From contig NZ_NPDQ01000010.1 of the NCBI RefSeq assembly GCF_002812125.1, forward strand, positions 1 to 64,000: a stretch of 64,000 nucleotides of DNA. Reading direction: 5' to 3'. A model generated the notes under the pieces. The model saw only the letters and a program-made list of their open reading frames with translations. It was not told the origin of the DNA and ran no database searches. The position numbers and the translations under genes are program-made. Of the stretch, positions 10,209-20,800 are shown in pieces. How positions within the stretch are numbered: position 1 is the stretch's first letter; every line of letters starts with the position of its first letter. The DNA is from Leptospira brenneri (GTDB taxonomy: Bacteria > Spirochaetota > Leptospiria > Leptospirales > Leptospiraceae).

Positions 10209-10973
10209 ATGTCTAAAACAATTATACTCATACACGGAAATTTTGTGAACGACCTTACGTGGGCAGAATGGAAAAAGTATTATGAACAAAAGGGTTATAA
10301 GGTTTACGCACCTGCGAACCCAGGTCACGATGGGATACCATCTGAATTAAGAAAGAATGTTCATCCAAACTTAACGAAAACAGGGTTTATCGATGTTGTG
10401 AATCACATATCAAATCTTATTGATACCTTACCCGAAAAACCACTATTAATTGGACATTCCATGGCAGGTATGGCAGTTTTGAAACTTGTGGAATTAGGAA
10501 AAGCAGCGGCTGGTGTCAGTATTGACGGTGCTCCACCGAAGAATGTTTTCCCACCTTTCCAAACATTAAAAACGGTTATTTCAGCATTCGGATTTTTTTC
10601 GTTTCAAAAGTTTTTTATGGGCAGTAAAAAATGGTACAACTATGCATTTTTTAATACGATCACCGAATCGGAAAAAGAAATTGCCTTTGAGAAATACGCT
10701 GTACCGGAAAGTTACAAAGTAAGTCGCCAATTGGTATTAAATTCCTTTGCAAACATCAATTTCAAAAAACCTCACCAACCAATCCTTTTTATCGGCGGTG
10801 GCAGTGACCATATCTTCCCACCAAACCTTACAAAAGCGATCGCATCAAAGTATTCAGACAAAAACAGTAAAGTGGATATTCAGATATTTGAAGGTAAAAG
10901 TCATTTTATCTGTGGAGAAAAAGGTTGGGAAACGGTAGCTGATTCTATTTTGAATTGGTACGAAAAATTATAA
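10209..10973 (+). CDS. Alpha/beta-hydrolase (esterase-like)
   Basis: 254 residues, no signal peptide. HGNF after the first strand is the oxyanion-hole region, GHSMAG holds the nucleophile Ser84, and GGSDHIF (Asp200) and KSHFICGEKGW (His232) complete a Ser-Asp-His triad. The overall pattern is that of small alpha/beta hydrolases acting on esters or similar bonds; the substrate is unknown. AAGAAGG lies upstream of the ATG. The gene stands alone behind a long non-coding region and a palindromic site, so inducible single-gene control is likely. Confidence 0.85.
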   Translation: MSKTIILIHGNFVNDLTWAEWKKYYEQKGYKVYAPANPGHDGIPSELRKNVHPNLTKTGFIDVVNHISNLIDTLPEKPLLIGHSMAGMAVLKLVELGKAAAGVSIDGAPPKNVFPPFQTLKTVISAFGFFSFQKFFMGSKKWYNYAFFNTITESEKEIAFEKYAVPESYKVSRQLVLNSFANINFKKPHQPILFIGGGSDHIFPPNLTKAIASKYSDKNSKVDIQIFEGKSHFICGEKGWETVADSILNWYEKL

Positions 10974-11301
10974 AGGATTTATTTTATAAAAAAAAATTCA
11001 TATAACAGAGCCCCATTTTAAGTTTTGAAGAATCAATTTTTCTGATCCTTAAACTGGTGGCTTGGGTTCAGGAAAAAAAGTGGCTCTTTCTCTATATTTG
11101 GAGTTTTTTTTGTTCTTCAAAATTTCTGTCTTACTCTTTCCAGTGGGCACGGCTAAAAAATCGTAAATCCAGTCCCTCTCCAAAATCCTAAAAATCACCA
11201 AGGATCTGGCCTGGGTGAGTAAAAGTTTCGACGGAAATTTTATTTTTTTTGCAACCGACTTCCTTGTTTGGGACTCTCACAGCGCGAAACAGGAATTCTC
11301 T
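10974..11301. other. Intergenic region upstream of the desaturase
   Basis: About 330 bases with T-rich tracts and no recognised gene. The desaturase frame extends upstream to a GTG at 11215, but residues encoded before 11302 show no family similarity. No clear terminator hairpin or known riboswitch was recognised. Confidence 0.4.
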
Positions 11302-12399
11302 ATGACAACACAAGCTGAAACCAAAACCAAAGCCCCGATGGATTGGGTGACTACGATATTTTTACTCACTTCTCCTTTGGTAGGAATCTTTGGAACTCTC
11401 TACCTTTATCTTTATGATACCATCCATATAGGCACTTGGGCCTTATTTGTGTTTTATTTTTTCGCAACGGGAATGGGGATCACCGTAGGATATCATAGAC
11501 TTTTTTCACACAAAGCCTATGAAGCAAAATCTCCCATCAAACTTTTGTTACTTCTTTTTGGGGCAGCAGCCTTTCAGTCAACGGCTTTAGAATGGAGTGA
11601 AGACCACCGCATCCACCATAGATTTGTGGATACGGACAAAGATCCTTATTCGATCAAAAAGGGATTTTGGTTTGCCCATATAGGTTGGTTGTTTCGTAAA
11701 AGAACCTATGTCCAAAATGGGGTTCAAGATTTGGTGAATGACCCGTTAGTATTGTGGCAACATAAACATTTTTATTCCATTTCGATCTTTATGTGTTTTT
11801 TTCTGCCTGGGTTCATCACTATGTTGTGGGGATCTTTTTTAGAGGGGATGTTGGTTGCGGGTTTCCTGCGACTTTTTGTAGTTCACCAATTTACTTTTTT
11901 TATCAACAGTGCTTGTCATGTTTGGGGAGAAAGAACTTTTTCCAAAGAACAAACCGCAAGAGATAACTGGATCATCGCCTTTTTTACGTTCGGTGAAGGG
12001 TTTCACAACTTTCATCACGAATTTCAAGCAGACTATCGAAATGGAATCCGTTGGTTTGATTATGATCCATCTAAATGGATGATCAAAGGATTGTCCTACC
12101 TCGGTCTTACTTATAATTTAAAAAAAGTATCCGAAGAAAAAATTCTCCAAAAAACAATGTATCTAAAAGAAAAAGAAACTTTGAATCAATTTGCAAACCT
12201 AGGAGAATCAAAACTTCGCCATTGGGAAGAACAACTCACAAATTTAAGGGAAACTGCACTTCAAGACTTCCAAACTTGGAAACAGGCCAAACAATCATCT
12301 AATGAAAAAGAAGTGGGGGCCCTTCAGAAAAAATTTGAAGAAACCAAAGAAAGTTGGGAAAAATTACTTCGTAAACCGGGGAATCCTCTTTTCTCTTAA
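11302..12399 (+). CDS. Membrane fatty-acid desaturase (delta-9 acyl-CoA type)
   Basis: About 365 residues. It has the three histidine boxes of membrane di-iron desaturases: HRLFSH (about 66), HRIHH (about 101) and HNFHH (about 235), with hydrophobic segments before and between them as in stearoyl-CoA desaturases. It should introduce a cis double bond into membrane acyl chains using oxygen and an electron donor. Residues after about 290 form a charged, helix-rich tail beyond the usual catalytic domain. The ATG at 11302 has AGGA seven bases upstream. The last four bases overlap the convergent histidine kinase gene. Confidence 0.92.
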   Translation: MTTQAETKTKAPMDWVTTIFLLTSPLVGIFGTLYLYLYDTIHIGTWALFVFYFFATGMGITVGYHRLFSHKAYEAKSPIKLLLLLFGAAAFQSTALEWSEDHRIHHRFVDTDKDPYSIKKGFWFAHIGWLFRKRTYVQNGVQDLVNDPLVLWQHKHFYSISIFMCFFLPGFITMLWGSFLEGMLVAGFLRLFVVHQFTFFINSACHVWGERTFSKEQTARDNWIIAFFTFGEGFHNFHHEFQADYRNGIRWFDYDPSKWMIKGLSYLGLTYNLKKVSEEKILQKTMYLKEKETLNQFANLGESKLRHWEEQLTNLRETALQDFQTWKQAKQSSNEKEVGALQKKFEETKESWEKLLRKPGNPLFS

Positions 12400-14222
12400 C
12401 CTCGAATCTCTCGGAAGATTTCTTTCGGGAGACTGGGAACATCTCCAGGACCAACTAACGGTAAATAAACCAGAAACCTGGTTTTTCCTGGGGAGGATTC
12501 CACTTCAATCCTACCTTTGTGTTTTTCAATGATACCTTTTACGATCCCAAGGCCGAGTCCCGTACCTTCTCCTTGGTCTTTGGTTGTGAAAAACGGATCC
12601 CAGATTTTGTCTTTGATCTCGGAAGGAATTCCTGAACCATTATCTTCAAAACTAATCATTACATAATCTTCCCCAATCCTTCTTGAGGAAATGACAAGTT
12701 TTGGATGTTCGATTTTTTTCATCGCATGGATGGCATTGGTGATGAGGTTTGTCCAAACTTGGTTTAGTTCATCGATATTGCACCTAACGAGAGGAATCGT
12801 TCCATAAACCCTTTCAATTTCCACTCCATGTTTGATTTGGTTTTGCATAATCACAAGTGTGTTTTCTAAACCTTCATGTAAATCCGCCTCAGCGTAAGAT
12901 GCTTGGCCCAAGTGAGAATAGTATTTAAGTGCTTTGACAATCCGTACGATATTACGAATCGCATATTTAATGTTTTTGATATTTCTTTGGAGGCTTAAGG
13001 TGTTCTTTAACATCTCAAAACTTTCTTTCCCACCAACTTTCCAAATTCGGATGAGTTCCTCTTGCATATGCAAAAGATGATGATCAATGATAAAGGTAGC
13101 GAGGTCAGTAGCATCGTTTTCCGGAATCCCGTCTTGGATGAACTTATGTTTAGTTTCTTTTTTAAGTTTGAATTTATCTTTAGGATCAATTTTTGCCGCA
13201 GGATCTTCTTTTACAAAACTGAAAAGAATGTCCAAATATATAGAACGAAAGTCTGGGTTTTGGATGAGATAAGTGATATCACCCAAATGAGATAATACAT
13301 AAACTAAATTAGCATCTAAGTTGTCGGCAGCACCGTTGATAACAGCGGCCGGAGTATTGATTTCATGTGCAATTCCTGCAACCATCACCCCAAGAGAAGC
13401 CATCTTTTCTGATTGTACTAAATGAGCTTGGGTTTCTTCTAATTCTTTCGTTCGTTCTCTTACCTTTGCTTCCAATGTTTCTGTTAAGTTTAACAACTGT
13501 TGGTAAATCATCGAATTGGATAGAGACATGAGAGAAACAGCAAGGATCTCTAAAATGATTTCGATTTCTTCGATATCATAAACTTTTTCCTCTTTGTGTT
13601 TTCCAAGTAAAATAAATCCAACAAGGCTTGATTTGATGGAAAGTGTTGCCACTAATTCAGATTTTGTTTCTGTAAAAAAATCTAATGCCTGTTTGGCTAT
13701 TTTTTCGTGATGGGTAGAGGCAAAATGAATGAAGTTTTCTTTGATATGGATTCCTTCCCGTTCAGATAACCAAAGTAGAAATGGATTGAATACTGGAATG
13801 GAAGGCAAATCGGAAAATTTTTGGTCCAGTGATTCTAAAAATGGTCTTGGGCGAAATTGTCCTTCTTTTTCATCCCAAGTATACACTTGTACAAATTCAG
13901 CGGGGATTTTGGAAGCAAGGAATTGGCTGATGGTTTCGCTAATTTGGTCTGGGTCGTTGAAGGAAATCAGCTCTTCTTTGAATTTTTCTAAGGCAAATAG
14001 GTTTTGGACCAGTTCATCTCGTTTTTTTGGTTTCTCCAATGGTTTGGATTTTGGTGTTCTTCGCAAAAAATACAAAAGAGAAAGGGTGAAGGCTCCTAAA
14101 AAGTACGCAAACAATGATAAGTTTTTTGTGGAGTCGGTATTGCCTAAGGTATAAGCAAAAAACAACCAGCCAAAAGCAGAAAGGATTATGATTCCAAAAG
14201 GAAAGAAAACTTGTGTTTGCAT
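12396..14222 (-). CDS. Membrane-anchored GAF sensor histidine kinase
   Basis: About 608 residues. Two N-terminal hydrophobic helices are followed by a GAF-like region (about 75-250), a coiled coil, and a kinase core: H-box GIAHEINTPA (His about 287), N-box WTNLITNAIHAM, G1 EDNGSGIP and G2 GTGLGLGIV. An unusually long segment of about 170 residues separates the H-box from the N-box. It autophosphorylates on His and passes phosphate to a response regulator, but none is adjacent, so it is an orphan kinase here. The ATG at 14222 is used; a GTG at 14270 in the same frame would overlap the divergent rsgA start and neither has a strong ribosome site. Confidence 0.88.
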   Translation of the reverse strand: MQTQVFFPFGIIILSAFGWLFFAYTLGNTDSTKNLSLFAYFLGAFTLSLLYFLRRTPKSKPLEKPKKRDELVQNLFALEKFKEELISFNDPDQISETISQFLASKIPAEFVQVYTWDEKEGQFRPRPFLESLDQKFSDLPSIPVFNPFLLWLSEREGIHIKENFIHFASTHHEKIAKQALDFFTETKSELVATLSIKSSLVGFILLGKHKEEKVYDIEEIEIILEILAVSLMSLSNSMIYQQLLNLTETLEAKVRERTKELEETQAHLVQSEKMASLGVMVAGIAHEINTPAAVINGAADNLDANLVYVLSHLGDITYLIQNPDFRSIYLDILFSFVKEDPAAKIDPKDKFKLKKETKHKFIQDGIPENDATDLATFIIDHHLLHMQEELIRIWKVGGKESFEMLKNTLSLQRNIKNIKYAIRNIVRIVKALKYYSHLGQASYAEADLHEGLENTLVIMQNQIKHGVEIERVYGTIPLVRCNIDELNQVWTNLITNAIHAMKKIEHPKLVISSRRIGEDYVMISFEDNGSGIPSEIKDKIWDPFFTTKDQGEGTGLGLGIVKGIIEKHKGRIEVESSPGKTRFLVYLPLVGPGDVPSLPKEIFREIRG

Positions 14223-14255
14223 GTCATCTGTATAGAATGTAAGAACTAGATTATT

Positions 14256-15224
14256 TTGGTACGATTCCACTTGGGTAAAGAACTATTTACAATCGCTCGT
14301 ATCTTCGGAGCTTATTACGAAATTTATTCAGAAGGAACTACCTATGCCCTGGCTGTCCTAAAAGGAAAGTTACGTTTAAAGAATTCGAACGAACGCCACC
14401 CCTTTGTCGTGGGAGACTTGGTTCTCGCCGAAAAATCTTCCGGAGAAGAGTGGGTCATTTCAGAACGCCAAGAAAGAAAAAATTATCTCACAAGGAAGAG
14501 TGACCGTGGCGACAGTCACGTGTTATGTGCTAATTTGGACCAAGTGGCTATCCTTGCTTCCTGCAAAGATCCAGAAACCAAACCAGGGTTTATTGATAGG
14601 CTCCTTGCTGCATCCTACCAAACAGAAATTCCTCCTCTTATCATTTTCACCAAAAAAGATCTTGTCTCTCCAGAAGAAATCGAAGAAAGAGAAGTTTATT
14701 ATCGGGAGTTAGGTTACGAAGTCTTAAGTGTTTCTCTTCTTTCGGAAGAGTCCATCCAACCACTCTGGGAACGGATTCGTGGAAAAAGAACCTTTCTTTG
14801 TGGAAATTCGGGAGTGGGAAAGTCCACTCTCATGAACCACCTTCATCAAAAAACAGTACAAAGGACAAACCTTGTCAGTGGATCCACCAAAAAAGGAAAA
14901 CATACCACCACCAATTCTTTCGCCCTGTTTCTGGAAGAAAATACGGTTCTCATTGATTCCCCAGGAGTCAAAGAATGGGGCATTCTACACCTGACACCTG
15001 TTGAACTTTGGGAGAGTTTTCCTGAATTACGAAAGATTAAAGAAACTTGTAAGGAAATTTATTGCTGTGAACTGGGTTCTGAATGTCCAATGCGAAAACA
15101 CATGAACGAATCCATGGATGAAACCAGAAAAAAAAGCTTAGAATCCATGATTGAGAGCCTAGAAAACCCGTATCGTGTCACAAGAAGGGACCATTGGACA
15201 AAAGCTGTCACAAAAAGGTATTAG
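14256..15224 (+). CDS. rsgA: Small ribosomal subunit biogenesis GTPase RsgA
   Basis: 322 residues. An OB-fold N-terminus is followed by a circularly permuted GTPase: G4 FTKKD comes first, then G1 GNSGVGKST (about 185-193), a T-rich G2 and G3 DSPGV. It checks maturation of the 30S subunit. The C-terminal zinc region reads CKEIYCCELGSEC rather than the usual C-x4-C-x-H-x5-C, so the histidine ligand is missing. The start is a TTG at 14256; a second TTG at 14271 is possible. It is divergent from the histidine kinase. Confidence 0.93.
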   Translation: MVRFHLGKELFTIARIFGAYYEIYSEGTTYALAVLKGKLRLKNSNERHPFVVGDLVLAEKSSGEEWVISERQERKNYLTRKSDRGDSHVLCANLDQVAILASCKDPETKPGFIDRLLAASYQTEIPPLIIFTKKDLVSPEEIEEREVYYRELGYEVLSVSLLSEESIQPLWERIRGKRTFLCGNSGVGKSTLMNHLHQKTVQRTNLVSGSTKKGKHTTTNSFALFLEENTVLIDSPGVKEWGILHLTPVELWESFPELRKIKETCKEIYCCELGSECPMRKHMNESMDETRKKSLESMIESLENPYRVTRRDHWTKAVTKRY

Positions 15225-15289
15225 GGAAAAGAGTTGCCAAGCACTCAGTTGTTATCTATTCTTAGAATGTTATTTCCGGAGGAAGGAAT

Positions 15290-16261
15290 ATGAAACGTAC
15301 AATGATCAATCGGTTGTCGGCATTGGGATTTGTGGCAGTTTTTGCCATATTTTTCGCTGCTTGCCAAAAAGATTCTAAGGAATCTGTAACTAATGTTACA
15401 GATAAAGCGGCACAAGAAAGTAACGTCGTTGTTGCCTTCGTAAAAGGTGATGTGGTTGTGATCCGCGAGAGTGGACAAGTAAAACCAAACCTGGGTGATG
15501 TTTTAACTTCCAAAGATACCATCGTAACTGGCGAGAATGGTTCTGTGGAAATCCTTGTTGGAGAAGACGGAGTTCTCAAGTTAAACAAAAATACTTCACT
15601 CAGCGTAAGCCAAGCATTTGCAGCAAACGATGGTTCACGCGAAACAGAAGTGAACATGCAATACGGAAAACTTGTTACAGTTTTACGTAAGGAAAGAAAA
15701 ACAGAATCTTTCAGCGTAGTGACTCCCACTTCCATTGCGGGTGTGCGCGGAACCATTTTTCTTACCAATGTAGAAAACCCTTCTTCAAAATCTGGGAACG
15801 TAGCTTGTGGTTCTGGAAACTGTGTTGTGAAGTATACAGTTCTTGATGGAGCTGTTGCGATTCGCAAAGCAAACTCAGAAAATGAAATCGTTGTCGACAA
15901 ACAGAAAACAGCTGAAGTCGGAAATGATACTAAACTTTCTGATAAAATGATCAAACCAATGGACAAACAATCTTTATCTGAAATGAAAGAGATGTTGGCT
16001 TTTGAAAACACTAAAATGTTACAGTTTGAATCTCTTGCGAACGAACTTCGAACCAACAACGAAGAACTTCAAAAACTAAACATTGGATCTTCTGTAGAAG
16101 AATTGGAAAAAGCGGCGAAAACTCGCGAGATCACCAAATCAAAATCAGACGAAGTGATTAAAACTGCTAAGTCCATTGAAGATTCAAAATATATTAAAAA
16201 AGACGTTCAGAAAGAATCCCTAAAATTAGCTCCCAAAGAGAGTTTTGATAAGACGAAATGA
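15290..16261 (+). CDS. FecR-domain lipoprotein (first gene of lipoprotein operon)
   Basis: 323 residues. The signal peptide ends in lipobox FFAAC (lipid Cys25). Residues about 45-200 are a FecR domain: VVAFVKGDVVV near its start, VTGENGSVEILVGEDG, then SVVTPTSIAGVRGTIF, the best conserved FecR block. The C-terminus (about 220-323) is Lys/Glu-rich helix. FecR domains in proteobacteria transmit signals across the envelope, but here there is no sigma factor next door, so a structural or binding role is as likely. GGAGGAAGG precedes the ATG, the strongest ribosome site of the region. The stop overlaps the next start as ATGA. Confidence 0.9.
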   Translation: MKRTMINRLSALGFVAVFAIFFAACQKDSKESVTNVTDKAAQESNVVVAFVKGDVVVIRESGQVKPNLGDVLTSKDTIVTGENGSVEILVGEDGVLKLNKNTSLSVSQAFAANDGSRETEVNMQYGKLVTVLRKERKTESFSVVTPTSIAGVRGTIFLTNVENPSSKSGNVACGSGNCVVKYTVLDGAVAIRKANSENEIVVDKQKTAEVGNDTKLSDKMIKPMDKQSLSEMKEMLAFENTKMLQFESLANELRTNNEELQKLNIGSSVEELEKAAKTREITKSKSDEVIKTAKSIEDSKYIKKDVQKESLKLAPKESFDKTK

Positions 16262-17871
16262 GATATGTTTATTTACCGGTCCTTTGTTTTTTAGTCGGTT
16301 ATTGTTCTTCGGTCACAAAGATCGAAACACTGAATCGAAGTTTTACAAAACCTAAGTTCATCACCCCTCTGCCGGGTGAATCGGAACCCCTTCCTTCGGG
16401 TAGAGATTACAAAGAACGACTGGTAAATAAATCCACTCCTCATTTTTCCCTCCTCTGGAAACAAGTTCCAGAGGAGTTTTCTAAATCTGATTTATTATTA
16501 CTCGAAGAAAAAATCCTCTTCCCACACAACAAACTTGGGTTATACAAAAAAGCCCCCAAAGTTCCAGATCCAAAATTTGCTGAAAGTTCCGACTTAGACT
16601 TGATACTCGAACTTAGTCTTGTTCAGAGTGCAGACAGATACTCTGTGGAAGTGCAATATAAAGATCCCGTACTGTCGCAGAACTATGGAAAGGCGATCTT
16701 TGTTTACCAAGAAGAAAAAGATCCTGTTCGTAAATCTTCAAAATCCTTTGATATTTTTCATGGGAAAAGACAACTCCAACCTTTGACGGGATCGGTTTCG
16801 TCTTACTTTGCAGAAGTTTCTTCCCCATCGGATGATGAACTTCGTAATTATTTTACTTCTTCCTTACGAGGAAATGTTTCTGTATTTTCTACCTCACCTG
16901 GGACGGCCATTTATTTGGACGGAGTGGAAGTAGGCAAAGCTCCTTTGTTATCTTACCAACTCATCAACGGGAAACATACACTTTCTTTTGCAAAACCTGG
17001 TAAAGATCCTGTAAAACGAAATATCCTCATTCGTGCAGGGAAAACCACTCGTGTGTTCCAAGAATGGAGCGACGATATTTCCCAAGGAACCATTGTCATT
17101 TCTAGTTTTCCTCCTGGATTAGATATCGTAGTGGATGGGCAAAAAAAAGGAAAAACACAATATGCTGAATCGGGAGTTCCTTACGGAAGTTATCCGATCC
17201 AATTCATTCGTACTAAAAACGATTCTAACTTTGAATATGCAAAAGCTGGAATTAAAATTAGACCCAAACAAATTACTTCCATCGCTTTACCCATCTCCCT
17301 TGAAGATGGAGTGGGTTGGGAGTCAGAAGAATTTTGGAATCTAACATCAGCTTCTCCAAATTTTTCCGCTACCTTTCCTGGCAAACTTACCTTTGCCAAA
17401 AACAAAGACCTTCCTGCCGGTTGGTATGGAGTGTATTCGGAAGATTTAATTCCTGATTATTTGGAAGCCGAACTTGTGTTAGATCTTGTGAAGGATTTGA
17501 ATGGAGCGGTTGGTTTGACTTTTACTGATCACAATCAAAATACAATTTTAGTTTATGTAGATAAAACAGACTTCCATATCGTAAAATTTTCTTCTGAAGA
17601 AAAAGAAGCTCCGGTTCGTTCTTCTTATCGTTGGGATAGAGAGGATGAATTAAAGGGAAGGACTGTAAAACTTTCGACAGATATCGAAAAGAAACTCGTT
17701 CGATTGTCTCTTGGAAATAAAACAGTAGAAGAACTTCCTTGGAATTTTGAAACTTTTTGGAATTTAGGAGTCTTAACTCCGCATAACGCTCCAACTACGG
17801 GCACACCCCTTCGTGGTGTAAAAATACGATATCCTGACATGGTTAAGTTTGAGGAAAGGCTCCAAAAATGA
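16258..17871 (+). CDS. PEGA-domain lipoprotein (second gene of lipoprotein operon)
   Basis: 537 residues, lipobox LVGYC (Cys16). Two PEGA modules are visible: VFSTSPGTAIYLDGVEVGKAP (from about 205) and VISSFPPGLDIVVDGQKKGK (from about 276). These are short beta domains common in bacterial surface proteins. Residues about 350-537 contain VGLTFTDHNQNTILVYVD and end in a beta-rich segment reminiscent of concanavalin-like jelly rolls, which I cannot confirm. The start codon overlaps the FecR stop and its own stop overlaps the next start, both as ATGA, so the three proteins should be made in linked amounts. Confidence 0.85.
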   Translation: MRYVYLPVLCFLVGYCSSVTKIETLNRSFTKPKFITPLPGESEPLPSGRDYKERLVNKSTPHFSLLWKQVPEEFSKSDLLLLEEKILFPHNKLGLYKKAPKVPDPKFAESSDLDLILELSLVQSADRYSVEVQYKDPVLSQNYGKAIFVYQEEKDPVRKSSKSFDIFHGKRQLQPLTGSVSSYFAEVSSPSDDELRNYFTSSLRGNVSVFSTSPGTAIYLDGVEVGKAPLLSYQLINGKHTLSFAKPGKDPVKRNILIRAGKTTRVFQEWSDDISQGTIVISSFPPGLDIVVDGQKKGKTQYAESGVPYGSYPIQFIRTKNDSNFEYAKAGIKIRPKQITSIALPISLEDGVGWESEEFWNLTSASPNFSATFPGKLTFAKNKDLPAGWYGVYSEDLIPDYLEAELVLDLVKDLNGAVGLTFTDHNQNTILVYVDKTDFHIVKFSSEEKEAPVRSSYRWDREDELKGRTVKLSTDIEKKLVRLSLGNKTVEELPWNFETFWNLGVLTPHNAPTTGTPLRGVKIRYPDMVKFEERLQK

Positions 17872-20800
17872 GACAATTTAGTTTTTTAATTTTTACCTTT
17901 GTTCTTTTCGTTGGTTGTCAGTCCCGAGACTTCAAACCTGTGACGGTCAAGGACCCTGTAGTGGAAAAATCAGATCTTTCTGACCGCCAAAAAATCGAGG
18001 AAGCGCGGGCCCTTGTCGCGGAAGGAAGTAATGAATTCCAAAAGGGAAATATGGATGCAGCTTTAGAGAAAGCTAAAACTTCCATCCAAACTTTTGAACT
18101 CATTGATGGTTATTCACTTCTTGGTTCTTCTTATTACCAGTTAGGTGATTATGAGAATGCTAAACTTGCCTATGAAAAAGGTAAAAATTTAGAACCCAAA
18201 AATGAAAAACTTCTCATCGGGCTTGGAACGGTTCAGTCCACTTTGGGAGAAAATGAAGAAGCACTTTCCACTTACCAAACTCTTAGCCAATTAAAACCAG
18301 AAGAAACAATTTATACTTATAAAACGGGAATTCTTTTAAAAAACTTGGGCCGTTACCAAGAGAGTTTAGTGGTTTTAAAATCATTAGAATCAAAACCTGA
18401 ATTTCCTTATCCCGTTGAACTTTTGAATCAGTTGGGCGATATCTGTTTGGAACTCAAAAGATATGAGGAAGCAGAAGCTTATTTTGCCAGAGCGGAAAAA
18501 CTCAATCCCGAATTAAAAACTGCCAAAGATGCAAAACTTTCTACAAAAATTGCCTCTCTCATCCAACGGGGAAATGACTTCTTAGCAAAAAAGAATTATA
18601 TTGAAGCAACTTCCGAATTTAGAAAAGCTACCGACTTACAACCGCAAAATGGTGCTGTGTGGTCATTTTTGGGAAATGCACAATTACTAAATGGCAAACT
18701 CAAAGAGAGCGAAGAAAGCTTTAAAAAATCAATTTCTTTGGCTGATACAAACCCAAGTGGTTATATTGGTCTTTGTAATGTGTACATCCAAACTCATAAT
18801 TATTCTGATTGTTTAAAAACTTCTAAACAAGCCGGCGGAAAAATTCCCAAAAATGCTGAAATTCGCAACAAACAAGGGATATGTGAGTGGAAATGGGGGG
18901 AAACCAAAAAGGCAACTCTGAGTTTCCAAGATGCATCTAATTGGGATCCAAATTTTTTTGAACCTAAACTCAACCTTGCCTATGTACTCATTGATTCTGG
19001 CCGTTTTGATGAAGCATTGGATGTTTTGAAAAAAGCAGAGTCGCACCCAAAAGCTAAAAAAGAAGATATCCGTAAGGCAAAAGTTTTAGCTGAATCACAG
19101 AAGTTTATCGCAGATGGTGATACCTTCCTTCGTCAAGGAAAACGGAAACAAGCCTTTGATGAATACGGGAAAGCAATGGGAGTGAATCCCGAGAACCCAG
19201 CAGCACAAAATGCTTTTGGTCGAGCTTTCTTTGCATTTGGTGAATATAAAAAGTCTGAATCTTCTTACTTAGAAGCCTACCGAATGGATTCTACAAATCC
19301 GGGGGCCTTACAAGGTTTAGCACGAGTTTATGCCAAGACTGGTGAGTCCAAAAAAGAAAAAGAATACATCAAAAAATTAGAAATCCTTTCTGCGACTGAT
19401 CCTTTTAGTGCGATCACATTAGGTCGTATTGCAGAAGATGCTAGTAAGTGGGATGAAGCAGAAGCGATCTATTTGGGACTTAAGAAAAAATTCCCAAACA
19501 ATGATGCGGTAGATTACCGATTGGGAAGTTTGTATTACAAACGTGCGGTGGAAGAAAACTCAAAAGAAAATTACGTCCGTGCTAACGAGTTCATTCAAAA
19601 ATCCAAAAAGTATACAAAAGACATTCCTGAAGTGATTGAAACAGAAAAGACAGTGGCGGAAAACTCTCGTTTTGCGGAGATTCTACCTTTTGTAAAAGAA
19701 GGAAATTCTTTATTCAATCGTAAAAAATACATTGAAGCAGTCACTCCTTACCAAAAGGCATATGATAGAGTTCCCAAAGCTTCTCTTCTTGTCAAAATTG
19801 CTGAGTGTTATATCGAAAAAGGTGAGGAAGAAAAAGGTCTTTCCATTTTAGAAAATGCAGTTCGTACAAATAAAGAAAATGCCATTTCCTTCAAGGAAGG
19901 GATTTACTCTTTTTACTATAAAAAAGGGGAACTAAAACGCGCTGAAGATGGATTTAATGATATCTTAAAAGAAAAACCAGATTCTTATTACGCCTACTAT
20001 ATGTTAGGTCTTGTAACCATGAAACGTAAGAACTATGATGCTGCCATTGTAGAATTTGACCGTTCTATTTTGGTAAATCCTAATTTTGCTCCGAGTAACG
20101 TTGCGAAGGGTTTGGCTTTTTACAAACTAGGCCAGATGGATGGGGCAAAACGTGAGTTTGAAAAGGCGAGGGCAAAAGATTCGGAATTTGGATTATCTTC
20201 TTATAATTTAGCGATCGCTTACTTCAACGAGGATCTTACAAACGAGGCAAAATCCATTTTAGAATCCATTCGTAAATCGGATCCTGATTTTATGGATGGT
20301 GAGATCCAATTGGCTTATATTTACTTTAAAGAAAATAAATTAGAAGAAGCGGAGAAGATCGTTGATCGAGTTTTGAAAGAGGAACCTTCTGCGGAGGCAC
20401 TCTTTGCTCAATTTAGAATTTTGGATGCTAAACAAAAACAGTCTCCATCGGATAAGGTCAAAACAAAACGAAACCAAGTAAAAGAAAAAATCTTACGTGA
20501 ATATGGAGAAACCAAATACGCAAGATTACTTCCTTCTGATGCTTTGGATGATGAACCACTTCATGTGACCGACCTAAACCTTTCTGGAACTCCAGTTTCT
20601 ACACCGATTGTTTATCCAAACAGAATCATTGTGAATTATGGAACCGCTCTTGTTGGATATGACCGGATCACTAAAGAACTGGTTTGGAAACAATACACTT
20701 CAACCCCATACCAATTATTAGTTGCTGGTAAGGAGTTGGTGGGGATCACCAATGATACTGCGACTAAGATTTATCCAGAATCAGGAAAGATGAGTTTCAA

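Noticed and set aside
15262..16059. Long open frame opposite the FecR gene
   Set aside because: It is a shadow of a clear lipoprotein gene, with no ribosome site or family motif.
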